Assembly (NCBI GenBank): GCA_012838955.1
Contig: DUOH01000032.1
Coordinates: 51,522 to 115,521, forward strand
DNA length: 64,000 bases
Direction: 5' to 3'
Source: Bacillota bacterium
GTDB taxonomy: Bacteria > Bacillota > UBA4882 > UBA10575
Part shown: in pieces, positions 1-7,640 of the stretch
Numbering within the stretch: position 1 is the first letter of the stretch
Layout of the letters: each line of letters starts with the position of its first letter
Notes under the pieces: generated by a model
Told to the model about the DNA's origin: nothing
Databases searched by the model: none
What the model saw: only the letters and a program-made list of their open reading frames with translations
Made by a program: the position numbers and the translations under genes

Positions 1-267
1 AAATACCGGTATACGCTGGTGCCAAAAATCGTGGAGAGAATTCCTCCCCAGCTGGTGCGGGTGGAGGACCCTTCTTTAGAGTATGGCCAAGAGGTTATAG
101 ACAAAGAAGGACAGGAAGGGTTTAAGGTGGAATTATGGAGAAAAGTTTTTCTGGATGGAGAAGAAGTACGTAGAGAGCAACTAGGGCTTAGTGTATATAA
201 ACCAAAACCGTGCCTAATTAGAGTGGGGCTTCGGGAAAGGGAAATCATTGTCGACAGTGAGGAATGA
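1..267 (+). CDS. VanW-family protein, C-terminal end (5' end outside window)
   Basis: The reading frame is open from base 1, so this is the tail of a longer gene. The visible 88 residues contain IPPQLVRVEDPSL, then a G-x-EGFKVELWR stretch and a closing KPKPCLIRVG. This resembles the G5-like C-terminal module of VanW (YoaR-type) proteins, which are usually exported, wall-associated proteins of unclear biochemical role. The stop codon overlaps the start of the next membrane gene, so the two are probably co-transcribed. The start lies upstream and domain order cannot be checked. Family assignment rests only on the C-terminal module, so a different G5-containing protein is possible. Confidence 0.6.
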   Translation, partial: KYRYTLVPKIVERIPPQLVRVEDPSLEYGQEVIDKEGQEGFKVELWRKVFLDGEEVRREQLGLSVYKPKPCLIRVGLREREIIVDSEE

Positions 268-827
268 AGATGCGATCAAAAAAAAATACCGGAGTAATCT
301 TGGCTGCGCTCGGCATTGTTCTGCTATTGGCCCGTCATAAACTAGTAAAACTGGGGTGGATTGGGTTTTGGCCTCTTTTTATTTTAGGCCTCGGGTTATT
401 GTTTTTATTAGAATATTTTAACGGCTGGCTGATTCATAAAGATCCGACTGAAAAAAAAGAGCTGTTAGTTCCAGGGGTTTTTTGTACTGGAACAGGGATC
501 TTTTTATTCTTGTTTTCCTTGGAATATCTGTCGTGGACTTATTTAGTTGGATTATGGCCGGTTTTCCTCCTCTTTCTGGGGCTTGGTTTCTATGCGTCTT
601 TCTTCGCGGACAGACAGGATCAAGGCCTGCTCATCCCCGGCGGGTTTCTAACATTTGCCGGTGGGAGCGGTCTGACCGTTTACTTAATTAAACGTCATTT
701 GTGTGGTCAATTCTGCTACGGTTTGCTCGTCCTCGGTATTTTACTGGCGTTTGTTTTCGGGGTAGGCTTGAATCGACGGCGAAAGAATCGCAAAGCAACT
801 CAAACCAGCAAGGATGAAGTGGTGTAA
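264..827 (+). CDS. Polytopic membrane protein, LiaF/DUF5668-like
   Basis: A 187-residue protein made of about six hydrophobic segments, arranged as short repeats of the form 'G-x-W-P-x-F-L-G-L-G'. GFWPLFILGLGLLF and GLWPVFLLFLGLGF are two such units, typical of the small membrane module found in LiaF-type and DUF5668 proteins. It ends in a basic tail (NRRRKNRK) that is probably cytoplasmic. The ATG overlaps the previous stop codon (ATGA-type junction), suggesting translational coupling to the VanW-like gene. No catalytic motif is visible; a role in envelope stress sensing is only an analogy with LiaF. Confidence 0.55.
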   Translation: MKMRSKKNTGVILAALGIVLLLARHKLVKLGWIGFWPLFILGLGLLFLLEYFNGWLIHKDPTEKKELLVPGVFCTGTGIFLFLFSLEYLSWTYLVGLWPVFLLFLGLGFYASFFADRQDQGLLIPGGFLTFAGGSGLTVYLIKRHLCGQFCYGLLVLGILLAFVFGVGLNRRRKNRKATQTSKDEVV

Positions 828-936
828 TCTTCAGCGGTCTTAGTTTTAGTGTGATAGTTGAATAATATCCCTAGTGATGCTTATCTGTCTAGGCAGAAGA
901 TAGTAGTGCTTCTGGCGAGGAGGAGGTTTTTATTTT

Positions 937-1896
937 ATGGTAAAAGCGAACACCACAACAAACTCTGGAGAAGAAGTGGAGCGGTTGGAGTCAATTATGG
1001 AACAGCTGCGGGGGGATAACGGCTGCCCGTGGGACCGGAAGCAGACCCATCAATCACTCCGTCCTTATTTGTTGGAAGAGGCCTACGAGGTTCTACAGGC
1101 TATCGAGGAAGACCAGCCAGGGCATGTTCAGGAGGAACTGGGGGACCTTTTATTCCAGGTGGTTTTTCATGCGCAAATTGGGAAGGAACGGGGTGCCTTT
1201 GATCTAGCATCCGTGATTAGAGGAGTAAATGAAAAAATGATCCGTCGCCATCCCCATGTCTTTAGGAGTAGCATAAGTAATAAAAACCCACAGGTACGTC
1301 CGGTGAACGGAGTGGTTGATGTCTTGGATAACTGGGAAAAGATCAAAGCGGAGGAAAGAGCCGGTGGTTTCAACGGGGAAACGGGTGGGCAAGGCGCGGG
1401 AGAAGAGTCTATTCTGGATTCGGTGCCTATCAACCTTCCCGCTCTACTTCAAGCGGAAAAGCTCCAAAGAAAAGCGACTCAGGTGGGGTTTGACTGGCCG
1501 GATCTAAAAGGGCCCTTGTCCAAGGTCAGGGAGGAGCTTGACGAAGTAAGGAATGCTTGGGAGGAGTGGCGGAACTTTTTAAATAAAGGATCTGAGGCGA
1601 GCCGGGGTAATCAGGACCCCAAAATAGCCGCAGAACTCCAGTCTAAGGTGGAAGAAGAATTTGGAGATCTCTTGTTTGCACTAGTAAATACCGCCCGCTT
1701 TTTGGGAGTGCATCCGGAAATCGCGCTCCTGCGTACAATTGAAAAGTTCCGACGTAGATTTCGACGGATGGAGCAGCAGGCAAAGGCTGCAGGGACAGAG
1801 TTGGCCGCCTTGACTCTGGCGGAGATGGACGCATTATGGGAGCAGAGCAAGGCAGAAGAGGAGAAAAAGGAGGATAATGACGCCGGGGAAAGATAA
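937..1896 (+). CDS. mazG: Nucleoside triphosphate pyrophosphohydrolase MazG
   Basis: MazG hydrolyses (deoxy)nucleoside triphosphates to monophosphates and is thought to clean the nucleotide pool. Two MazG domains are visible. The N-terminal one has GCPWDRKQTHQSL, the metal-binding LLEEAYEV and EELGDLLFQVVFHA. The C-terminal one has EELDEV and EEEFGDLLFALVN. The 319 residues lack the methylase domain that precedes MazG in Bacillus YabN, and a linker of roughly 50 residues separates the two domains. A strong AGGAGGAGG site lies 8 bases before the ATG. Its position upstream of yabP matches the yabN-yabP order of Bacillus. Confidence 0.93.
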   Translation: MVKANTTTNSGEEVERLESIMEQLRGDNGCPWDRKQTHQSLRPYLLEEAYEVLQAIEEDQPGHVQEELGDLLFQVVFHAQIGKERGAFDLASVIRGVNEKMIRRHPHVFRSSISNKNPQVRPVNGVVDVLDNWEKIKAEERAGGFNGETGGQGAGEESILDSVPINLPALLQAEKLQRKATQVGFDWPDLKGPLSKVREELDEVRNAWEEWRNFLNKGSEASRGNQDPKIAAELQSKVEEEFGDLLFALVNTARFLGVHPEIALLRTIEKFRRRFRRMEQQAKAAGTELAALTLAEMDALWEQSKAEEEKKEDNDAGER

Positions 1897-2074
1897 AGAA
1901 GGTTTTTTTTTATGGATGTTCGGCAAGAGATTTGGGTATTAACTCCCCTCCACTTAGCTAAACTAAGATTGGTGATCCGTTCAGGACACTCCGGCTAACC
2001 GGTGGGCATTAGGTGTCACTCGCAGCTACTACCAATGGCCGGATCGCTGTAAGGATGAAAGAGGGGGGAATGGA

Positions 2075-3043
2075 TTGAAACATAAGTATAAGCATATTGG
2101 GCTGGCGGTACTGACTCTGATTATAGGGATTACAGTCTCCTTCATCGGTTGTCCCGGACCGGAACGGAAGATTATTGACCGGATCGCCAGGAAGCTGGAT
2201 CAGGAACCTCAAATCTCTGTTTACTTTCACGAATCCAAGACTAAAAAGACCATGCCTATTGAGGAATATCTGCTCGGGGTGGTCGCGGGAGAAATGAAGA
2301 AAGGGTGGCCGCTGGAGGCCTATGCCGCCCAAGCTATTGTCGCCCGTACATTTACTATGGACTTTATCGCGCAGGGCGGCACCAGAAAACAGCATAATAC
2401 TGACATCTCTACGGATGAGGTGGAAGCTCAGGCCTATAACGCCGAAGCAATCACCCCAATCATCAGACGGGCGGTACGGATGACTAAGGGCAAGGTTATA
2501 ACTTACCGTAATCGATATGTAAAGGGCTGGTTCTCCGCTAGTTGTGGAGGAAGAACCGCTTTAGCCAAAGAAGGGTTGGGCTATAAGGAAAAAGAGCCTC
2601 CTTATATGCGATCCGTACCTTGTCCGGAGGAAAAAGTGATTCCCAAGGAAGAATTGTATTGGAAGGCTACCTTAACTTCTGCGGAGATGGCGGAAGCCCT
2701 CAAGAAGTTGGGACAGTCTATCGGAACTGTCCAACGGCTGCAGGTAGAGGAGAGGAGTAAACAATCCCATAGGGCGACAAAGTTAAAATTTACCGGTACG
2801 GAGGGGAGCGCCACTGTCCTGGGTGCGGATTTCCGAGTAGCTCTGGATCCGCAAAAGGTTCGTTCAATATGGATTACGGACATTAATAACAAGAATACCG
2901 GAATTGAGCTGGAAGGGCGCGGGTATGGCCATGGAGTTGGCCTCTGTCAATGGGGAGCTCATGCTCTGGCCAAAGAGGGAAAATCTCCGGAAGAAATCAT
3001 TAAGCATTATTATCCGCTGGGGGAGATTAAGGATCTTTGGTAA
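2075..3043 (+). CDS. SpoIID/LytB-type peptidoglycan-acting sporulation protein
   Basis: A SpoIID-family protein. SpoIID is a lytic transglycosylase that trims peptidoglycan during engulfment in spore formers. The TTG start is set by an AGAGGGGGG site 6 to 8 bases upstream; a nearby ATG runs straight into a stop. The N-terminus is a membrane anchor ending in SFIGC, which could be a lipobox. The SpoIID core follows: IEEYLLGVVAGEM with the catalytic-type Glu, AAQAIVARTF, FSASCGG and GYGHGVGLCQWGA near the C-terminus. At 322 residues it has the normal family length. It lies between mazG and yabP, where Bacillus carries the S4-domain gene rqcP. Whether it is SpoIID itself or a paralog cannot be told here. 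Confidence 0.88.
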   Translation: MKHKYKHIGLAVLTLIIGITVSFIGCPGPERKIIDRIARKLDQEPQISVYFHESKTKKTMPIEEYLLGVVAGEMKKGWPLEAYAAQAIVARTFTMDFIAQGGTRKQHNTDISTDEVEAQAYNAEAITPIIRRAVRMTKGKVITYRNRYVKGWFSASCGGRTALAKEGLGYKEKEPPYMRSVPCPEEKVIPKEELYWKATLTSAEMAEALKKLGQSIGTVQRLQVEERSKQSHRATKLKFTGTEGSATVLGADFRVALDPQKVRSIWITDINNKNTGIELEGRGYGHGVGLCQWGAHALAKEGKSPEEIIKHYYPLGEIKDLW

Positions 3044-3192
3044 AAAGACTCTTTCTTTTTTCCATCCCCTGTGTGTTACAAAGTCCCAAAAGGCGCATAT
3101 GATAATTATAGCCACGGTAATACAGGTGTTTTGTCAAGACTGGGGTAGATGAAGCGCTTTGCCGGGAAGGCCAGAGAATTGGGGGGTGGATT

Positions 3193-3474
3193 ATGGAGGA
3201 GAAGAACACCAAGAAACTACACCAATTATCCCTTTCCGGGCGGGAAAGATTATCACTGGAGGGTGTGATCAATGTCGGAAGTTTTGATCGGGAAGTGATT
3301 ATCTTGGAGACGGAAAGAGGAGTATTGACCATCAAGGGAGACGAATTACACATGAAACAACTTAATTTGGAACAAGGGAAACTATCCCTGACTGGACGGG
3401 TCGATTCCTTGGTCTATTCCGAAGAATCCTTGGCCCAAAAAAACAGGGGCTTCTTCGGAAAGATATTTAAGTAA
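3193..3474 (+). CDS. yabP: Spore coat-associated protein YabP
   Basis: A 93-residue protein matching the YabP/YqfC family: LSLSGRERLSLEGVINVGSF near the start, then DREVIILET, GVLTIKGDELH and LNLEQGKLSLTGRVDSLVY. These beta-strand-rich proteins are made in sporulating cells and are needed for normal spore formation; the biochemical role is unknown. The ATG follows a GGGGGG run at good spacing. A hairpin terminator 90 bases downstream ends the mazG-spoIID-yabP unit. It supports the reading that this organism forms spores. Bacillus has yabQ and divIC next; here they are absent. Confidence 0.88.
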   Translation: MEEKNTKKLHQLSLSGRERLSLEGVINVGSFDREVIILETERGVLTIKGDELHMKQLNLEQGKLSLTGRVDSLVYSEESLAQKNRGFFGKIFK

Positions 3475-3564
3475 CCATTTACTTTATAAATTCAAATGAC
3501 TGTACAGGTTAACGTCTTTGTGCATGCGCCGACGGGTATCGACGTCTTCGGGATCTGCGAAGCA

Positions 3565-3592
3565 AACGGGGAAAGACCCGTTCATTTTTTTT
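3565..3592 (+). terminator. Rho-independent terminator after yabP
   Basis: AACGGG and CCCGTT form a 6-bp stem around a GAAAGA loop, followed by eight T's. It separates the sporulation genes from the envelope locus. Confidence 0.8.
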
Positions 3593-3674
3593 ATCCTAAT
3601 TAATTCCGGGAGGATTGACTGCCGAGATATGGAATTATTATAAGGATTTTGAAATTCTTTACTGGGGTGATAAG

Positions 3675-5360
3675 ATGACACGCAGAGGAAGACAAGGTTT
3701 TTTCCTTGTTATTATTATATGCTTATTACTGGTTTTTATCCCGAATGCAGAGGTTACATGGTCGGCCCTGGAAATAACCGATACCGGGGCGGAAAGTCGC
3801 TTCGGGAAGGTAAAGGCCCCGCCTCGTCCTTTGCGGTGGAAGGTTCTGAAAACCCCTCATTTTGAGATCTATTTTTATCAGGGGATGGAAGAGTTGGTGA
3901 TGCGTTGCCGGGATATTTTGGAAAACGAGGCCTATGAGCGTATATACCCGGATTTTGAAAGCTTTTACGCTCTTCACCCCTATAAAAAGATCAAGGTTAT
4001 CATTTTTACCTCAAGAAAGGAATATCAGAATTCCCGCGCGAACGGACTCCCACTTTCCACCACCTCCGAGGGGGTGGCCAACATCCTGAACAACCGGATT
4101 GTGGCCATTCGCCAACCAACCCTCCAGGATTTGAGGTGTGTATTAACACATGAAGTGACACACTTGATTACTCTAGGTAACAGATCGGCGCTATCCTCTT
4201 CTTTAGGGGGGCAAGTACCGGGCTGGATGGCCGAGGGATTGGCGGAGTTCTACGAACCGGAAGACACCAGGTTTTTCATGCGTGAGGTCGCCTTGAGAGA
4301 CGCGGTGCTCCGCGAGGGGTTGCATACTTTATCCCGTCTGGAACAGATCGGGGGTAATCTGGACTATGCAGAGGCGTGGTCGTTAGTGGATTATATCGCC
4401 CGGGTCCATGGTAAGGATAAGCTACCCGAGTTGTTGATGGAAATGTTTAAACGGGGAGATAGGGATACAACCTATGAACGGACCCTGAGCCTCAATAAAC
4501 AGGAGCTGTGGGAGAATTGGAAGACTGATCTGGAGAAACACTATGTGGAAGGAAAGGATAATCCCAGTATAAAACAGGAACACCTTCCCTTGATTGAGGG
4601 TTACGGTCACCAACAGGATCCGAAGATCGATCGGAACGGCCGGGTATTTTTCCTCTCCACGCATCAGAGTAAATTTTTTGACCTTTATATGTGGACGATG
4701 GATGGATGTCGCCGGTTGACCGAGCAAACCGTAATCGCCTACGACATAGCCCCGGACGGTCAAGAAGCAATCTTCATCTCCGACTCTGACGGGGAACGTA
4801 ACTTATATAAGCTGGAGATCGAGACCGGAAAAATTACCCCGTTTCCGATGGATTTGTCAAACCCGGTTGATCTGGCCTGGTCTCCTAGAGGAGATAAATT
4901 GGCCGTAACTGTGAACACCAGAGGCGATACGGATATATTCATCATCGATCTTCAGGGGAGGGTCTTGATGAAGGTGGCTGCCGGATCTATGGATGAACGC
5001 GCGGCGGCTTGGGCGCCTGATGGAGAGAGACTCGTCTATATGCTGACCAGATTAGGCCGTAACCAACTGATGATCTGGGAGGGAGAAACAAGCCGACCTT
5101 TGACCATCCCGGATCGTGACTACCTGGAGCCGTTTTGGGGGACGGATGATTTTATCTGGTGTATTACCGGAGAAAACGGTTATTATCAGGTGGTGACTAT
5201 TGATCCGGAAAACGGTGAGGTTCAGCAGGTTTCCGGCTTTCAGGAAACACTCCTGCATGCCGTTCCGGCGCCGGATGGGAGGATTTTGTCTGACGTCTAC
5301 GCCGAACAAGAGACCAAGATATATTCCTGGACGCCGCAGGAGGTGAAGTCCGATGAATAG
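3675..5360 (+). CDS. Exported gluzincin metallopeptidase with C-terminal TolB-like beta-propeller
   Basis: A two-part secreted protein of 561 residues. A signal peptide (hydrophobic stretch about residues 9-25, FFLVIIICLLLVF) is followed by a peptidase-MA-like domain. It carries HEVTH at residues 159-163 and a third zinc ligand candidate, Glu187, in GWMAEGLAEF, so the active site looks intact. From about residue 310 to the end there are repeated blade motifs of WD40/TolB type (DIAPDGQEAIFISDSDGERN, LAWSPRGDKLAV, AAWAPDGERLVYM). I chose the ATG at 3675 because GGGGTG sits 5 bases upstream; the TTG at 3615 has its ribosome site almost touching it. Its stop overlaps the barrel gene by 8 bases, so the two proteins are probably made together. 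The substrate is unknown. Confidence 0.8.
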   Translation: MTRRGRQGFFLVIIICLLLVFIPNAEVTWSALEITDTGAESRFGKVKAPPRPLRWKVLKTPHFEIYFYQGMEELVMRCRDILENEAYERIYPDFESFYALHPYKKIKVIIFTSRKEYQNSRANGLPLSTTSEGVANILNNRIVAIRQPTLQDLRCVLTHEVTHLITLGNRSALSSSLGGQVPGWMAEGLAEFYEPEDTRFFMREVALRDAVLREGLHTLSRLEQIGGNLDYAEAWSLVDYIARVHGKDKLPELLMEMFKRGDRDTTYERTLSLNKQELWENWKTDLEKHYVEGKDNPSIKQEHLPLIEGYGHQQDPKIDRNGRVFFLSTHQSKFFDLYMWTMDGCRRLTEQTVIAYDIAPDGQEAIFISDSDGERNLYKLEIETGKITPFPMDLSNPVDLAWSPRGDKLAVTVNTRGDTDIFIIDLQGRVLMKVAAGSMDERAAAWAPDGERLVYMLTRLGRNQLMIWEGETSRPLTIPDRDYLEPFWGTDDFIWCITGENGYYQVVTIDPENGEVQQVSGFQETLLHAVPAPDGRILSDVYAEQETKIYSWTPQEVKSDE

Positions 5361-6492
5361 ACGCGTGTCCATAAAACTTTGGAAAAAAATATTTCTTCTT
5401 CTGCCTATATTTCTGCTCGTCCCTGCAGAGATCAGAGCGGAGGATGATGCGCTCTGGGAGAGTTATCGCCCGAAACTGGAGATGGAAATAATCTACCCTG
5501 TTCTATACTATGATGAGCAGTACGGGTTCTTTGGCTTACTTTATGGACAGATGAGCGATGTCTTACGCGAACATGATCTACGATTTGTTTTTTATATCAA
5601 TGAACGGGATGACGAATCACAGTATGTAGTAGGATATACTAGGCACCTCAGCCAGTGGTCTTTAGGGGCCAACCTCTACTCGGGGCCTGTTTATCTAGGT
5701 TCCATTTGGTCTCCGGGCTTTTCTGAATACCAAAATGGTCTGAGTCTGCTTGCCAGCTATCATTGGAATAATGAATCAAGAATAGATTTTCGTCTGCAAT
5801 GGGAGGAGTTTGAAACGAAGGCCTACTCTTCGGTGCTGAAGGATTTACCGGAAGACGGGAAGGCTGTCGGGTGGGATATTACCTTGAATCAGGACACCCA
5901 TGACTTGTTCGCGCAGGATGGAACCAGACAATATCTGAGTGTAGGTGGGGCATTCCCCATCCTCGGCACAGACTATGATTACCTAAAAATTGAAGGGGAC
6001 CACCGCAGTTACCATCCGCTAGGGAAGAGGGTATCCCTAATTTGGAGCGCGCGGGCAGGTAAGATTTGGGGAGATTATCCTTCACACCGGGGGTTTTTGG
6101 TGGGAGGGATTCAGAACACCAGTACTAGCGCGCTTGGAACTCTGGTTAATACAGGCCTTTTCGGAATTCTTTCTGATTCCGTGTTGCGGGGATACGACAC
6201 CGACGCCTTTACGGGTGACGCCTTTGTCATCTCCAATTTTGAATTAAGGGGGTTGCTCTGGCCTGGTGACTACTATAACATTGGCGGTTTTGCCTGTATC
6301 AGTTCTTTATTTATTGATGCGGGCCAAATTTGGCGTCAGCAAAAGCAGTTAACTTCCAAACCACCGGCTGCCTATGGCGTAGGGCTAAAGTTTTTGATTC
6401 TGCGTGGATTGATGCTGGGCGTTGATTATGCGGTGCCTTTTGATCCGGAAGAGGATGCAAAATGGCATTTTAGTTTGGGTGAAGTCTTTTGA
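5353..6492 (+). CDS. Outer-membrane beta-barrel, Omp85/surface-antigen type without POTRA domains
   Basis: A 379-residue protein with an N-terminal signal peptide (LLLPIFLLVPAEIRA) directly followed by alternating amphipathic strands up to a terminal Phe, as outer-membrane proteins have. Residues 278-281 (LRGY) inside VLRGYDTDAFTGD correspond to the conserved L6-loop (V/I)RG(F/Y) motif of Omp85/BamA barrels, and the following FVISNFELRG matches the next strand. No POTRA domain precedes the barrel, unlike BamA. It overlaps the metallopeptidase-propeller gene by 8 bases, so the two probably act as one periplasm/outer-membrane unit. It implies a diderm envelope. The function (transport, anchoring or protease display) is unknown. 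Confidence 0.75.
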   Translation: MNRRVSIKLWKKIFLLLPIFLLVPAEIRAEDDALWESYRPKLEMEIIYPVLYYDEQYGFFGLLYGQMSDVLREHDLRFVFYINERDDESQYVVGYTRHLSQWSLGANLYSGPVYLGSIWSPGFSEYQNGLSLLASYHWNNESRIDFRLQWEEFETKAYSSVLKDLPEDGKAVGWDITLNQDTHDLFAQDGTRQYLSVGGAFPILGTDYDYLKIEGDHRSYHPLGKRVSLIWSARAGKIWGDYPSHRGFLVGGIQNTSTSALGTLVNTGLFGILSDSVLRGYDTDAFTGDAFVISNFELRGLLWPGDYYNIGGFACISSLFIDAGQIWRQQKQLTSKPPAAYGVGLKFLILRGLMLGVDYAVPFDPEEDAKWHFSLGEVF

Positions 6493-6540
6493 TGAGAAGT
6501 TTTCTGATGTGAAGTCTTCTGGTATAAAGTCTTTTAATGC
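6481..6540 (+). repeat. Four tandem copies of a 15-base repeat at the 3' end of the barrel gene
   Basis: Units at 6481, 6496, 6511 and 6526 follow the pattern GAAGTCTTCTGATGT with two to four mismatches each. The first unit contains the barrel gene's stop codon and the rest are non-coding. A repeat this regular at a gene end suggests replication slippage or a binding site. Confidence 0.75.
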
Positions 6541-6899
6541 GCCACAGGCGCATTCAGAAGTCGTTTTTTGGCTCTCCACTATACTCCTTGTGCTAAAACA
6601 AGCATGGATTTGAGTGGCAACTCTATAACTGTGCCACAGTCCCGTTTTCGAGTCGTATTTTATGTATTTTGGAGCCATCAGGAGGCGCGCAAATACTTGC
6701 GCGTAGGTAATTACTACGTAAAAAAAATTACCAACGCCGAGCTACGAGTTCTAAAGAGAACCAACAACGGTAAGCTTTCAACACGGGTGCCGTGTGACAA
6801 AAGACCAGTGAAGGCAATCTTTCACCTTCGATCCACGAGATTATATGTATAAATCTTCCTTCAGGAACCTAAAATGGTTACTGAAGGGAGGTTATTCAG
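6493..6899 (+). other. Hairpin-rich gap without a convincing gene
   Basis: 407 bases between the barrel and the next secreted protein. It holds perfect or near-perfect hairpins at 6536-6554 (8 bp), 6686-6703 (7 bp), 6701-6737 (11 of 12 positions paired), 6781-6795 (6 bp) and 6858-6887 (7 bp, then 4 bp after a mismatch), plus weaker ones near 6747 and 6808. The first, followed by TTTTTT 12 bases later, may end the peptidase-barrel transcript. The last ends at the GGGAGG ribosome site of the 6900 gene. A 51-codon TTG-start ORF (6697-6852) with GGAGG 11 bases upstream crosses the region but resembles nothing I know. Confidence 0.6.
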
Positions 6900-7499
6900 A
6901 TGCACAGATTTTGCCCATATCAGCTGGGAATGGTGGTTACTCTTTTGGCCCTGGCCTTTTTGGCGCGAAATCCATGTCAGGCTACGATCGCCGATCTGCC
7001 TTCTATGGACAGGACTGTAATCAAACAGAAGGTTATGGAAGCGGAAAGCGGCGGAGGCCGACTTCGCCGGATCACAGGCGAGATTTTGGTAGCAGGAAAA
7101 ACCAAATTAACTTTGCGGACTGAGGAAGAGGTCATTCAAGAATTCTCCCTTGTCGGTACGGATCTTTATTTAAATGGTCAGCCAAGCAGTGGAGAGGCTT
7201 TATACCCGGTTTATCCCGGCAGGAATATTCAAGCCTGCCTTTATATAGATGGAGAGGACAGGGTAAAGATAGTCGAAGCCTGGTATATTGGGGGAGAAGG
7301 TAAACTAGTCCGTCTGCATCCACCAGATCCGGACGGGTATTTTTCCATTACTCTTCGGGCCTTGGACACCTCTAGGGAAAGACGGTTTTTGGTAAGTCAA
7401 GAACTGAATGAGGTAGTCAAGGGGATCCCTCTGGGAACCTGTCTTTACTATCAGCTGAATCTTAATGGAGAGATTGGCTACATTTTGATCAGTCAGTAA
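6900..7499 (+). CDS. Secreted protein of unknown function
   Basis: 199 residues with an N-terminal signal peptide (LGMVVTLLALAFLARNPCQA, cleavage likely after ATA or CQA). I do not recognise the mature domain. It is beta-rich and mostly polar, with GEILVAGKTKLTLRTEEEV, SLVGTDLYLNGQ and YPGRNIQACLYIDGEDRV, and it could form two small OB- or SH3-like barrels. The ATG is preceded by GGGAGG at 8 bases, abutting a stable hairpin that may control translation. By position it belongs with the upstream envelope locus or stands alone; cheB follows after 141 bases. Confidence 0.7.
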   Translation: MHRFCPYQLGMVVTLLALAFLARNPCQATIADLPSMDRTVIKQKVMEAESGGGRLRRITGEILVAGKTKLTLRTEEEVIQEFSLVGTDLYLNGQPSSGEALYPVYPGRNIQACLYIDGEDRVKIVEAWYIGGEGKLVRLHPPDPDGYFSITLRALDTSRERRFLVSQELNEVVKGIPLGTCLYYQLNLNGEIGYILISQ

Positions 7500-7640
7500 A
7501 AACCGGCGGGTATCGTAAACCCGTCAAGATTATGGAACTCTTGCAGGATTACGGAAAAGTTTAGCGAAAATCATAAGTACTAAAGGGCGGATGCGATGCA
7601 TACAACCTGACAACGGATAATGAGAAAGGATTGGTTCTCC

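Noticed and set aside
1897..2074. Cyclic di-AMP riboswitch before the SpoIID-like gene
   Set aside because: The gap lacks the conserved ydaO-type core sequences; nothing beyond a T-rich stretch is visible.
3493..3560. Cyclic di-GMP riboswitch before the metallopeptidase gene
   Set aside because: GC-rich pairing segments are present but the conserved GEMM core is not; only the yabP terminator is supported.
6697..6852. 51-codon TTG ORF in the hairpin-rich gap
   Set aside because: The ribosome site is 11 bases away, the frame crosses several stems, and the product resembles nothing; kept only as a remark.
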